In this document: positions 8,697 through 16,527 of the stretch, piece by piece
How the letters are laid out: every line of letters starts with the position of its first letter
Numbering within the stretch: position 1 is the first letter of the stretch
Source: an uncultured Odoribacter sp.
GTDB taxonomy: Bacteria > Bacteroidota > Bacteroidia > Bacteroidales > Marinifilaceae
Direction of reading: 5' to 3'
NCBI GenBank assembly: GCA_900544025.1
Contig: UQTM01000006.1
Location: 13,494-77,493, forward strand
DNA length: 64,000 bases
Notes under the pieces: generated by a model
What the model was told of the DNA's origin: nothing
Databases searched by the model: none
What the model saw: the letters and a program-made list of their open reading frames with translations, nothing else
Program-made: the position numbers and the translations under genes

Positions 8697-9080
8697 CCTT
8701 CTATGCCCTGCCTCCGAAGCTGACAAGCCCAAAAGATTCTCCGGCATTTTTCCGCAATAGGATAAAGCCTTCCCCGCACAATAAGCCACCGCCACCGGAT
8801 TGCCCCCACCTACGTGAACGACGGAGCACAGTTTTTTTCACTTATAATCAAGGCTTCCCGCTCCCTCCTTCCGGATGCCACCGATAAGCCCGGCACGACT
8901 TTTGCTAAAGAATAATAAAAGTCGTCCGGACACGACTAAAAACGCCAAACTCCCGGATTCGTAAATAAACCCTAAAAGATGTAAGAAATATTTGCAAATA
9001 TCCCGGAGAAGAACGACCTTTGAGATACGAATAAAGCATTCGAAAAAATACATAGATCACCCGGAAACACAACCGACAAC
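8697..9080. other. Intergenic region with a possible coding remnant
   Basis: No complete gene seen. On the minus strand 8694-8837 is open for 48 codons with protein-like composition (includes HVGGGNPVAVAYCAGKALSY) but has no start codon and follows a TGA. It may be the decayed tail of a gene or chance. A hairpin (ACGACTTTT/AAAAGTCGT) lies at 8895-8925. The 71-codon minus frame at 8838-9053 lacks support. Confidence 0.4.
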
Positions 9081-10127
9081 ATGATAAAAAATCTTTATAT
9101 ATTGTTATTTTCTTTATTGACCTGCTCCTTCTTCACCTCTTGCGACGGAGACGACAACACCCTTCAGGATACGATCCTCGGCAGATGGTATGTAAATGCG
9201 GTCAGCCACGCCGGATACAATATGTATTCCGGATACGATCCCATTGCGGAGGACTATTTCATCAACTTTTTCTATGGCGACTACATGCCCTTTCTGAAAG
9301 GCGACCAGCTCGAATTCGGAAATTTCAATATGAGAAGGGCGGGATTCAACGGAACAGGCGACCAATACACCTACAACATTTATCGTTCGACACTCGAACT
9401 CAACAACAGTTACAGGGTATCATACAATATACTCGCCTGGAGCCATGAACAGATTATCCTCTGTTTCGATAAAAACTCCCTGCTCGATTACATCACCTCG
9501 GAAATGAACTATGCCCAGACGGCTGAGCATTACCAGCAATTAGCCTACATACGCGATCAGGTGATACACTATGTCAGCGATTTTTATATAGAATACGTCC
9601 TGACCCGGAACATTCCCACCGTATCCCAGATCATCAGCGGGAATTATTACGGTAAACTCAGCGACGGCAGCGGCCCGCTGTTCAACAACGACTGGGTATC
9701 CGCTTCCCTCTACCGACAAGGCCCTGAAAGCTTCAATTTCGTTCTCAACGACCAGATCAGCCTCAGCAACGGCCCGGTACAAGGCCCGCCTTTTACCCTG
9801 CAAGTGCCCGCAACCTGGGTCGGCTATGGTAACCTTGCGGGACAGATCGTCTTTGAGGGCAGCAGTATCACCGACCACTATGCTTACGGACGAATCGAGG
9901 TATTTATCACAGGCCAGTCCCTCGACAGCCAAACCCTCGATATAGACATTGAAATCCGTAACAACGGACTGATTTACACGCTCTATTTCCGCCAGGGCAT
10001 TCGTTACCTGCTCGAACCTCAAATCCTCTACCGTTCCCGCGGCCAGAGCCAGGCACAGGAAAGACAGGTCATCCCTTTGAAACCGTCTGCCTCGCAGGAA
10101 ACCTCACGTCCCGCACAGAAAAAATAA
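9081..10127 (+). CDS. Lipoprotein of unknown function, possible tandem beta-barrel
   Basis: 348 residues. The signal peptide ends in a lipobox (FFTSC, Cys21) followed by acidic residues DGDD, as in many Bacteroidota lipoproteins exported to the outer surface. The mature part seems to have two halves. The first begins near ILGRWYVNAVS and the second near ISGNYYGKLSDGSG; both openings resemble the first strand of lipocalin/calycin-like domains. The C-terminus is a low-complexity Ser/Gln/Pro/Arg tail. I do not recognise the family. The gene stands alone, followed by a terminator. Confidence 0.75.
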   Translation: MIKNLYILLFSLLTCSFFTSCDGDDNTLQDTILGRWYVNAVSHAGYNMYSGYDPIAEDYFINFFYGDYMPFLKGDQLEFGNFNMRRAGFNGTGDQYTYNIYRSTLELNNSYRVSYNILAWSHEQIILCFDKNSLLDYITSEMNYAQTAEHYQQLAYIRDQVIHYVSDFYIEYVLTRNIPTVSQIISGNYYGKLSDGSGPLFNNDWVSASLYRQGPESFNFVLNDQISLSNGPVQGPPFTLQVPATWVGYGNLAGQIVFEGSSITDHYAYGRIEVFITGQSLDSQTLDIDIEIRNNGLIYTLYFRQGIRYLLEPQILYRSRGQSQAQERQVIPLKPSASQETSRPAQKK

Positions 10128-10150
10128 ATTTTCAAAACAAATCATACCTT

Positions 10151-10188
10151 ACTCCCTTTGGAAAAATATATCCGAAGGGAGTTTTTTA
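10151..10188 (+). terminator. Terminator after the 9081 lipoprotein gene
   Basis: ACTCCCTT (10151-10158) pairs with AAGGGAGT (10175-10182); a T run follows (GTTTTTTAT). Confidence 0.85.
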
Positions 10189-10306
10189 TATTAATATTTA
10201 TATCATATTTATATAAACAATATTTTTTAATTACATATATTTCATTAATATTGTACAACATTATGTATATAGCTATCGATTAAAATTTAAAAATCACAAA
10301 AAAGAA

Positions 10307-10598
10307 ATGAATCAAAGCAGGTATTCTTATTGCATTTGTTGCTTTAGGAATCATTGGACTTAACAAAGATTTCGGTAAAAACGAAATCTCTTTAGCTACC
10401 TTATTGGAAAATGTAGAGGCTTTAGCCAACGATAGTGAATCGGGGAATACAGGAGTTGTTATCGGTAAATGTGCCGACGAGCAAAACGATTGTCTGGCGG
10501 CTTGTCCGCACTGTAATGCGCTTTATTACGCTGACGGCAAGAAAGGTCCTTCTTCAAACGTAAAAGGAACTTGCACAAAATGCAAAGGAAAATTTTAA
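10307..10598 (+). pseudogene. NVEALA-family secreted peptide, start codon out of frame
   Basis: The frame ending at 10598 encodes a short hydrophobic leader (AGILIAFVALGIIGL), then LLENVEALAND, the diagnostic NVEALA motif. A cysteine-rich tail follows (CADEQNDCLAACPHCNALYY and a later CTKCKG), which resembles a small zinc-binding or disulfide-bonded module. The only ATG in the right place (10307) is not in this frame. It reads ATG A ATC AAA, so one extra A (or two missing bases) separates start from body. The in-frame codon upstream is TGA, and no ATG, GTG or TTG occurs in frame before TTG at 10404. The gene is thus frameshifted, uses a rare start, or carries a sequencing error. NVEALA peptides commonly sit beside propeller lipoproteins, as here. 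Confidence 0.75.
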
Positions 10599-10617
10599 TA
10601 ACAACAGCAACGACAAT

Positions 10618-10645
10618 GGTATCTATTTACGTAGATACCGTTTTG
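10618..10645 (+). terminator. Hairpin between the NVEALA peptide and propeller genes
   Basis: GGTATCTA / TAGATACC (10618-10639), loop TTTACG, followed by GTTTTG. It is a weak intrinsic terminator or attenuator that would lower expression of the downstream lipoprotein relative to the peptide. Confidence 0.55.
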
Positions 10646-10660
10646 TAAAATACAGATCAC

Positions 10661-11710
10661 ATGAATAAACTCTTCTTTTACATTCCAATCCTCTGCTTAT
10701 TTATATTGCCGGGCTGCCGGCAGCAAGACAAAGAACTGACGTTTACCCCGCCGGAATTCCGGCAAACCAGGCATCTGGAAGGCAAAGTATTGGTCGATAC
10801 GTTTGTCATGGGCTTATGCTATGATATAGACTTTTATAAAGACTATCTTCTGGTGAGTGCCTACCGGAGCGACAGGGAACTACTCAACTTTTTCGATAAA
10901 AACAGCGGCCTATATATAAAAAGTATATTACCGAAAGGCAGAGGGGCAGGCGAAGCCCTTTCTTTAAAAGACTTCGACCTCGACCAAGCCACGGGAAAAG
11001 TGGTGTTCTATGATCTTATAGGAAATAAACTGACAAATTTCATTGTCGATTCGGTTATCTCCCACGAGAAGGCCGGCGCTTACATTCACTCCCGGAATTA
11101 TCCGATCTATATGTACAGGGTACTCCAGGGCAACAATTCTTATATCGCGGAAGGCGGATACAAAGAAGACGACAAAAGACTGAGATTATCGATCGTTGAA
11201 AACGACTCCGCGATCTATAAATATTATACATTCCCTAATGTAAAAATTCCCGGCACAGACGCGCAAGGGATAGAGCCTGCATATACCTACGGTTCGCGTA
11301 TCGCCATTTCTCCCGATAAAAAACGCCTGGCTTACTCCACAAACTACGGGGCGATCCTTGAAATATTCGACCTCACTCCGGAGCAGATAAAATTAAATAC
11401 GATCAAAGGATTTTATCGTCCGGTATATTCCCTCGAAAAAAACAGCATACAATCGATCCCCGGAGAAACGGTATGGGGATTTATAGACCTGTATGCCACC
11501 GATAAATACATATATACCATATTTTCAGGAAGCAAGAATCCGAAAGACACGAAAAACATTGCAGTATTCGACTGGCAAGGTAATTGCCTCGACCTGTACA
11601 CGACCGACTACCGGTTAGAAAAAATATGCGTAGATGAAGCTAACCGTAAAATCTATGCCAATGGTTTAGACTCGAATCTCGAAACGGTAATCGTGATGTT
11701 TGAAATATAA
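10661..11710 (+). CDS. 6-bladed beta-propeller (TolB-like / BF3164-type) lipoprotein
   Basis: 349 residues with a lipobox (FILPGC, Cys19). The body shows repeating propeller strands: a GKVLVDTFVMG...DIDFYKDYLLVSA opening, a blade with NFFDKNSGLYIKSILPKGRGAGE, then ISPDKKRLAYSTNYG and IAVFDWQGNCLDLYTTDYRL. This is the TolB-like 6-blade propeller lipoprotein family common in Bacteroidota beside NVEALA peptide genes. Ligand and role are unknown; surface or periplasmic attachment is inferred from the lipobox. It starts 62 bases after the NVEALA frame. Confidence 0.8.
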   Translation: MNKLFFYIPILCLFILPGCRQQDKELTFTPPEFRQTRHLEGKVLVDTFVMGLCYDIDFYKDYLLVSAYRSDRELLNFFDKNSGLYIKSILPKGRGAGEALSLKDFDLDQATGKVVFYDLIGNKLTNFIVDSVISHEKAGAYIHSRNYPIYMYRVLQGNNSYIAEGGYKEDDKRLRLSIVENDSAIYKYYTFPNVKIPGTDAQGIEPAYTYGSRIAISPDKKRLAYSTNYGAILEIFDLTPEQIKLNTIKGFYRPVYSLEKNSIQSIPGETVWGFIDLYATDKYIYTIFSGSKNPKDTKNIAVFDWQGNCLDLYTTDYRLEKICVDEANRKIYANGLDSNLETVIVMFEI

Positions 11711-11738
11711 CGACATAGCCAAATCCCTATGTTGTACA

Positions 11739-11781
11739 ATTCCCTCTCCATACCCTGTATTTCATTTTATGGAGAGGGAAT
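11739..11781. terminator. Convergent-gene hairpin
   Basis: A 14-base perfect inverted repeat, ATTCCCTCTCCATA / TATGGAGAGGGAAT, sits between the ends of the 10661 (+) and 11807 (-) genes. No long T run is present on either strand, so termination strength is uncertain. Confidence 0.6.
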
Positions 11782-11806
11782 CATAAAAATTTAACACCCC
11801 GGTAAC

Positions 11807-13672
11807 TTACTTCTTCTTCCCGACCAAATCATCCACCAATTTTTCAAAAAAACTCTTATACGAGGAAATATGGACTTTTCCGCTTTTGCGTTCCTTCTGT
11901 TCCATTTCCATAGCGGCAAAAGCAAACCAGCGGGCGGCCTTAAAGCGAATCGCCTCATCCCGGCATTCCTGATTGATCTTCACTCCCCAGCTATAAAGCT
12001 CTGCATCCGAAATATCTTCCTCGTTCCACTTCTCCTCGGCCAGTTCTACATAAACTTTCCAATTTCCCGTACGTTCCGCCGCCAGCATCCGGGTATTGCG
12101 GACAATAGCCCTCCAATCTTTCACCTTCGCCTTTTTCATCCGCTTGATATACCCCTTCAATCCGTTTTCATCCAACTCATACCCCGTTTCTCCCCGCACC
12201 ACAAAACGGTCGGCTCCGGCAGCCCATATCTCGCCGATCTTCCGGTCCACCGCCTCTTGTCCGTAAAGCGAATAAAACTGCTCCCGGCCGGTAAGCAACT
12301 CCTCGAAAAGCGGGCTATCGGCATCGGTCACATAAGCATCGAACAATTCCCAATTTTTCCGATCTTTCAAACAATCTTTTCCCAACCCGGAAAGATAGAC
12401 TGAAATGACTTCCCCGGCTTCATCCTTCAGGTCGGCACGCCCCAGGGCAACACCATAAGCCTCCATAAATTCGGGTTGCCGGTTTCCTGCCCGGTAAGCC
12501 TCGCCCAAAGCGGCGAGCCCCTTACCCTCTAAAGCCCGGCGCACCTCTTTCAACAAACCCGTGGTATCGGTATTCCCGGTAAAGCGATGTATCTCTTTTC
12601 CCTCGGCATCCATAATGATAAAGGCCGGAAGCGTATTCACCCGGAACTCTTCCCGCAAATCTTTCTGCAACACACTTTCCCACCCTACATTCACAAAATG
12701 TGCGGTCAGCAAATCCATCACTTCCGGAGCGGTGAACACATTTTTCTGCATCTCTTTATATCCCCGGTCGGCAGCATCGAAAACGCTGATAAACACCAGT
12801 TTTTTCTGTTCCCTGGCCACCTTTTCCGCCTCTTCCGGGCGAAGCAGGCTAAATTCGACGCCTTTCGCCCTTTTCAAGGCCTGCTCTCCATAGCCGATAA
12901 ACTGTTCGGCAGGACTGTATCCCCCGGCTTTATAAACTAATTTCCCTTCACCGTTCAGAAAAAGATAGGAGGGATAACCCACGATCTTATATTTCTCCGC
13001 CAAATCCTTCAATTTACCGAAATGCAACTTCACATTGATAAAATTCCGGTTATAAAAATCGGCCACGCTATCCAGCGTAAATACATTCCGTTCCATAAGC
13101 AGGCAAGGCTGGCAATAATCCGTGTAAGCATCCACAAATACCATCTTTCCCGTCTGCCGCGACAGTTCCAACGCCTGCTCCAGCGTCTTATCCTCAAAAC
13201 GGATCGAACGGCTGTTGCTCCGTTTCACCCGGGCCACCTGCAACGCCTTTTCGCCCGCATCCACCAGGGCCGGAGGATTTCCCATAACCGCAAAAGGACT
13301 GGCGGTAGCGAGCAGATCGCCGTAAGGCATGAAAAAAGCATATACCGGATACATATTCATCATCAGGCGGGGCGCAAAAGCCATCCCTTCGGGAGTGCTC
13401 ATATCCATCCGAATCATAACGGCGTTCCTTTTCAGAAAATGTGCCACACCCGGATGGGTAAACAACGCCTTTTCCTTGGCTGACTCCTGTTTCATGCCGG
13501 GCGACGACACATCCACGAACACCAGCTTATTTTCCCTCGCCGCTAAAATACTCGCCTGTTCCCAGGTCAGTGGTAAAAAACCATTCGCATCGGCTTTCTG
13601 TGCCCGTCCCGGCAAAACTCCCACCAGTAAGCACAGCCATACTACCATTCCAAATTTCATCATATCTATCAT
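11807..13672 (-). CDS. Exported protein with three thioredoxin-like domains, only the middle one with CxxC
   Basis: 621 residues with a signal peptide (VVWLCLLVGVLPGRAQ). Three consecutive thioredoxin-fold segments are visible. Domain 1 (~35-150) has LVFVDVSSPGMKQESAKEKA, with no cysteines. Domain 2 (~165-270) has MVFVDAYTDYCQPCLLMERN (Cys187-Gln-Pro-Cys190) and IVGYPSYLF. Domain 3 (~285-390) has LVFISVFDAADRGYKEMQKN, no cysteines, and NTLPAFIIMD. The final ~230 residues are helical. A periplasmic thiol oxidoreductase or chaperone-like scaffold is inferred; the redox-dead flanking domains may bind substrate. The gene follows tetR by 35 bases on the same strand, so it is probably co-transcribed and TetR-controlled. 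The ATG at residue 4 or 5 could also start it. Confidence 0.8.
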   Translation of the reverse strand: MIDMMKFGMVVWLCLLVGVLPGRAQKADANGFLPLTWEQASILAARENKLVFVDVSSPGMKQESAKEKALFTHPGVAHFLKRNAVMIRMDMSTPEGMAFAPRLMMNMYPVYAFFMPYGDLLATASPFAVMGNPPALVDAGEKALQVARVKRSNSRSIRFEDKTLEQALELSRQTGKMVFVDAYTDYCQPCLLMERNVFTLDSVADFYNRNFINVKLHFGKLKDLAEKYKIVGYPSYLFLNGEGKLVYKAGGYSPAEQFIGYGEQALKRAKGVEFSLLRPEEAEKVAREQKKLVFISVFDAADRGYKEMQKNVFTAPEVMDLLTAHFVNVGWESVLQKDLREEFRVNTLPAFIIMDAEGKEIHRFTGNTDTTGLLKEVRRALEGKGLAALGEAYRAGNRQPEFMEAYGVALGRADLKDEAGEVISVYLSGLGKDCLKDRKNWELFDAYVTDADSPLFEELLTGREQFYSLYGQEAVDRKIGEIWAAGADRFVVRGETGYELDENGLKGYIKRMKKAKVKDWRAIVRNTRMLAAERTGNWKVYVELAEEKWNEEDISDAELYSWGVKINQECRDEAIRFKAARWFAFAAMEMEQKERKSGKVHISSYKSFFEKLVDDLVGKKK

Positions 13673-13707
13673 AAATTATTGTATTCTCTTTTCTGCCCGC
13701 TCTCTCC

Positions 13708-14301
13708 TCAACGGCATATCAATTCACAAAATCCCTTCAATTCCTTTTCGATCTCATATACCACCTCCGGCATATTCTCTCCGCTACCCCGGTCGATGGC
13801 AACCCCGTCGATAATATGATTCAATTGCCGGGCGACGGAAGCCAGATTCAATCCGCTGCGTAGCTCTCCGGCGCTAAAACTGTTCAGCAAAGCGGTTTTC
13901 CAGGCAGCGGCCCGGTTTTCACGGATAGCCCTATAATGCCCGGCAAACTCCCGGTTATGACGCATCACCTCGAAAAAAAGCATCTCCACATCCGCCAGCA
14001 CCACGCCTTGTCCGAAACAATCGGCGATCTCCTGTCCCACCCGGTTATATTTTTCCAGAGTGAACACAATCAACTCGCCCACGGTTTTAGCCCGCACCTC
14101 CTCTTTATCCACCCGAAACCAATCGTTCAGGTATTTTTCGGCAGCTTCATTGAAAAGAGCCTCCTGTCCGCCGAAATAATGATATAACAATCCTCTCGCC
14201 ATGCCCGTATTTTGCTGGATATCGGAAACGGAAACACCATCGTATCCCTTTGCCAGCAGCAAGCCGAAAGTCTTTTGAAGAATTAAATCCCGTGTTTTCA
14301 T
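13708..14301 (-). CDS. TetR-family transcriptional regulator
   Basis: I start it at the ATG at 14301 (MKTRDLILQKTFGLLLAKGY), giving ~197 residues, normal for TetR. A 14-residue longer frame opens at 14343. The helix-turn-helix reads VSVSDIQQNTGMARGLLYHYFGG, typical of the family. The C-terminal ligand domain (~60-197) is all-helical and not assignable. Its promoter at 14394-14423 overlaps or abuts a 6-2-6 palindrome, the expected autoregulatory operator. Downstream on the same strand is the three-thioredoxin protein gene, its most likely target. The symporter gene at 14516 diverges and could also be controlled. Confidence 0.88.
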   Translation of the reverse strand: MKTRDLILQKTFGLLLAKGYDGVSVSDIQQNTGMARGLLYHYFGGQEALFNEAAEKYLNDWFRVDKEEVRAKTVGELIVFTLEKYNRVGQEIADCFGQGVVLADVEMLFFEVMRHNREFAGHYRAIRENRAAAWKTALLNSFSAGELRSGLNLASVARQLNHIIDGVAIDRGSGENMPEVVYEIEKELKGFCELICR

Positions 14302-14378
14302 AAACGAAAGATAATTTAAGCCCGAATCTCTCTGTTCAATCATTCAACCATTTCCGAACAAAAGAGAAACATGCAACT

Positions 14379-14423
14379 TGAACATTTGTTCATCAAAAAT
14401 ACAAATTCCAAATTATATTACAA
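14379..14423 (-). promoter_or_regulatory. tetR promoter with likely TetR operator
   Basis: Minus strand TTG (14423-14421), 19 bases, TATTTTTG (14401-14394), an exact TAnnTTTG. Immediately downstream, TGAACA-TT-TGTTCA (14379-14392) is a perfect 6-base inverted repeat over the predicted transcription start, a good position for self-repression. Confidence 0.65.
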
Positions 14424-14515
14424 TACATCCGACATTTTTATTTCTTTTGCGTATATGAAAAAACAAACCGGAAGCCGGACGATTCCGGCTTATTCCCACA
14501 TGAAACGAATACGAT

Positions 14516-15916
14516 ATGGAAACGCTGAATAACTGGATCATCATCCTGAACGACTGGGTATGGACATTTCTTTTAATAATCCCCTTAATTATATTGGGAT
14601 TGTATTTCACGTTCAAAAGCCATTTCGTACAATTCCGTAATTTCCGGGAAATGTTCCGCCTATTGGGGGAAGGCGTGTCGAGCGGACGAGGCAAGAACTC
14701 CGTATCCTCGTTTCAGGCATTCTGCATCGCCACCGCTTCGCGGGTCGGCACGGGCAATTTAGCAGGAGTGGCGACGGCCATCGCCTTAGGCGGGCCGGGA
14801 GCTATTTTCTGGATGTGGCTGCTGGCATTCATCGGCTCTGCATCGGCATTCGTCGAATCGACTTTAGCACAGATATATAAGGAGAAAGGTGAAAGATCGT
14901 TTATCGGAGGCCCCGCTTTCTATATGAAAAAAGGACTGAAAAAGAAATGGATGGGCAGCCTGTTCGCCGTAATCATAATGGTCACCTTTGGACTGGTGTT
15001 CAATTCCGTTCAGGCAAACACCATCACATTGGCCTTCGGAGAGCTGTTCGGGGCAAGCCGCCTCTTACCCGCCATCATCCTGTCAGTCCTTACCTTAATG
15101 ACGATTTTCGGCGGGATACACCGCGTCGCCAAGGTATCGAGTATTTTAGTCCCGGTCATGGCAGTCGCCTACATTTTGGTTGCCTTATTCATTCTCGTCA
15201 CCCATGTCGCCTCCATTCCCTCCCTGATCGGTCATATTTTTGCCAATGCTTTCGGCTGGGAACAACTCGTCGGGGGAGGATTGGGCGCAACGATCATGCA
15301 AGGCATCCGGCGCGGATTGTTTTCGAATGAAGCCGGAATGGGATCGGCCCCCAACGCGGCGGCCACAGCCACCGTTTCTCATCCGGTGAAACAAGGATTG
15401 ATTCAGGCATTAAGCGTATTCACCGACACCATTATTATATGTAGCTGTACCGCTTTTATCATCCTGTTGTCGGGAATCCCTATCGATGGATCGGTAAAAG
15501 GCATACAACTGACCCAGGCAGCCCTCGATAACGAACTGGGCAGCTTCGGCAGTTATTTCGTCGCCTTCAGTATCCTGCTGTTTGCTTTCAGCTCGATCGT
15601 GGGAAACTATTCCTATTGCGAAACCAACCTGTTTTTTATTTCCCGCCGCCCGCTTTATCTTCAACTTTATCGTCTGGCGGTAGGAGCTATGGTCTTTTTC
15701 GGAGCCATTGCAGGCTTAGACCTGGTGTGGAATTTAGCCGACCTGTTTATGGCGGTAATGACCATCACCAACCTTATCGCCATTGCCCTGCTGGGACATA
15801 TTGCGATGAAAGTGCTGGCGGATTACACCCGGCAAAAGCAAGCAGGTATAAAAAGCCCGACTTTCAAAGCCTCGGAAATACTGGGGAAAGACAACGGCAC
15901 AACCGAATGGAACTGA
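14516..15916 (+). CDS. Sodium:alanine/glycine symporter, AGCS family
   Basis: 466 residues with about ten to eleven membrane segments. Family landmarks: a GLYFTFKSHFVQFRNF opening, the conserved SSFQAFCIATASRVGTGNLA and VATAIALGGPGAIFWMW, QGIRRGLFSNEAGMGSAPNA and the late NYSYCETNLFF. It imports alanine or glycine with Na+ in the inner membrane; the exact substrate cannot be told. It diverges from tetR. A weak link to kbl (glycine metabolism) can be imagined, but they are 6 kb apart. Confidence 0.93.
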   Translation: METLNNWIIILNDWVWTFLLIIPLIILGLYFTFKSHFVQFRNFREMFRLLGEGVSSGRGKNSVSSFQAFCIATASRVGTGNLAGVATAIALGGPGAIFWMWLLAFIGSASAFVESTLAQIYKEKGERSFIGGPAFYMKKGLKKKWMGSLFAVIIMVTFGLVFNSVQANTITLAFGELFGASRLLPAIILSVLTLMTIFGGIHRVAKVSSILVPVMAVAYILVALFILVTHVASIPSLIGHIFANAFGWEQLVGGGLGATIMQGIRRGLFSNEAGMGSAPNAAATATVSHPVKQGLIQALSVFTDTIIICSCTAFIILLSGIPIDGSVKGIQLTQAALDNELGSFGSYFVAFSILLFAFSSIVGNYSYCETNLFFISRRPLYLQLYRLAVGAMVFFGAIAGLDLVWNLADLFMAVMTITNLIAIALLGHIAMKVLADYTRQKQAGIKSPTFKASEILGKDNGTTEWN

Positions 15917-16079
15917 CAGCTTCCCCGAAAATAAAATAATACCGCCGTTGCTTTCCTTTTGTGAAGCGAATTTCTATTTTTGCAAACAGGAATAAAAAAA
16001 ACATCGATATTCATCCGCCTGCAAACCGGAAATGACCGGACTGCTTAAAATCGATTTTAAATATTTAAATTCAGACGAT

Positions 16080-16457
16080 ATGAAAAAAATCATCCATTCA
16101 CCGAAAGCCCCGAAAGCGATCGGCCCTTACAGCCAGGCAGTAGAAGCCAACGGCACACTCTATATCAGCGGACAAATCCCCGTGGACGTAAACACCGGAA
16201 AATTTGTAGAAGGCGGTATCAAGGAACAAACGGAGCAAGTGTTGAAAAACGTGGGATATATTCTGGAAGCCGCCGGATATACCTATGACAATGTGGTGAA
16301 AACCACCTGCCTGCTGAGCGACATTGCCGATTTCGCAGCCATGAACGAAGTATATGCGCAATTCTATAAAACAGAATGCCCGGCGCGGGCGGCTTTTGCC
16401 GTAAAATCGCTGCCGATGGGTGCATTGGTCGAAATCGAAACCATTGCGGTAAAATAA
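16080..16457 (+). CDS. ridA: RidA-family 2-iminobutanoate/2-iminopropanoate deaminase
   Basis: Hydrolyses reactive enamine/imine intermediates released by PLP dehydratases. I start at the ATG at 16080 (MKKIIHSPKAPKAIGPYSQA), giving 125 residues, the family norm; the frame upstream is not conserved-looking. Motifs: GPYSQA, LYISGQIPVD, VVKTTCLLSDI, ECPARAAFAV with the active-site arginine, and LVEIETIAV. A perfect -7 box TATTTTTG lies at 15975-15982, with only a poor -33 element. A terminator follows at 16473-16508. Confidence 0.94.
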   Translation: MKKIIHSPKAPKAIGPYSQAVEANGTLYISGQIPVDVNTGKFVEGGIKEQTEQVLKNVGYILEAAGYTYDNVVKTTCLLSDIADFAAMNEVYAQFYKTECPARAAFAVKSLPMGALVEIETIAVK

Positions 16458-16472
16458 GGAAACAGAATCGAT

Positions 16473-16508
16473 AAAAAATGCGATGCCTATTCCGGCATCG
16501 CATTTTTT
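16473..16508. terminator. Bidirectional terminator between ridA and the CotH-like gene
   Basis: AAAAAATGCGATGCC / GGCATCGCATTTTTT, a 15-base stem including the A/T flanks with a six-base loop. T runs lie on both strands, serving ridA (+) and the CotH-like gene (-). Confidence 0.9.
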
Positions 16509-16527
16509 TATAACGGTCACTTCGGTC

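Noticed and set aside
8838..9053. 71-codon minus-strand frame
   Set aside because: Short, ends in non-conserved sequence, no promoter or neighbour support; chance frame in an intergenic region.
14413..14694. Minus-strand 93-codon frame between tetR and the symporter
   Set aside because: Antisense to the symporter start and across the tetR promoter; no domain.
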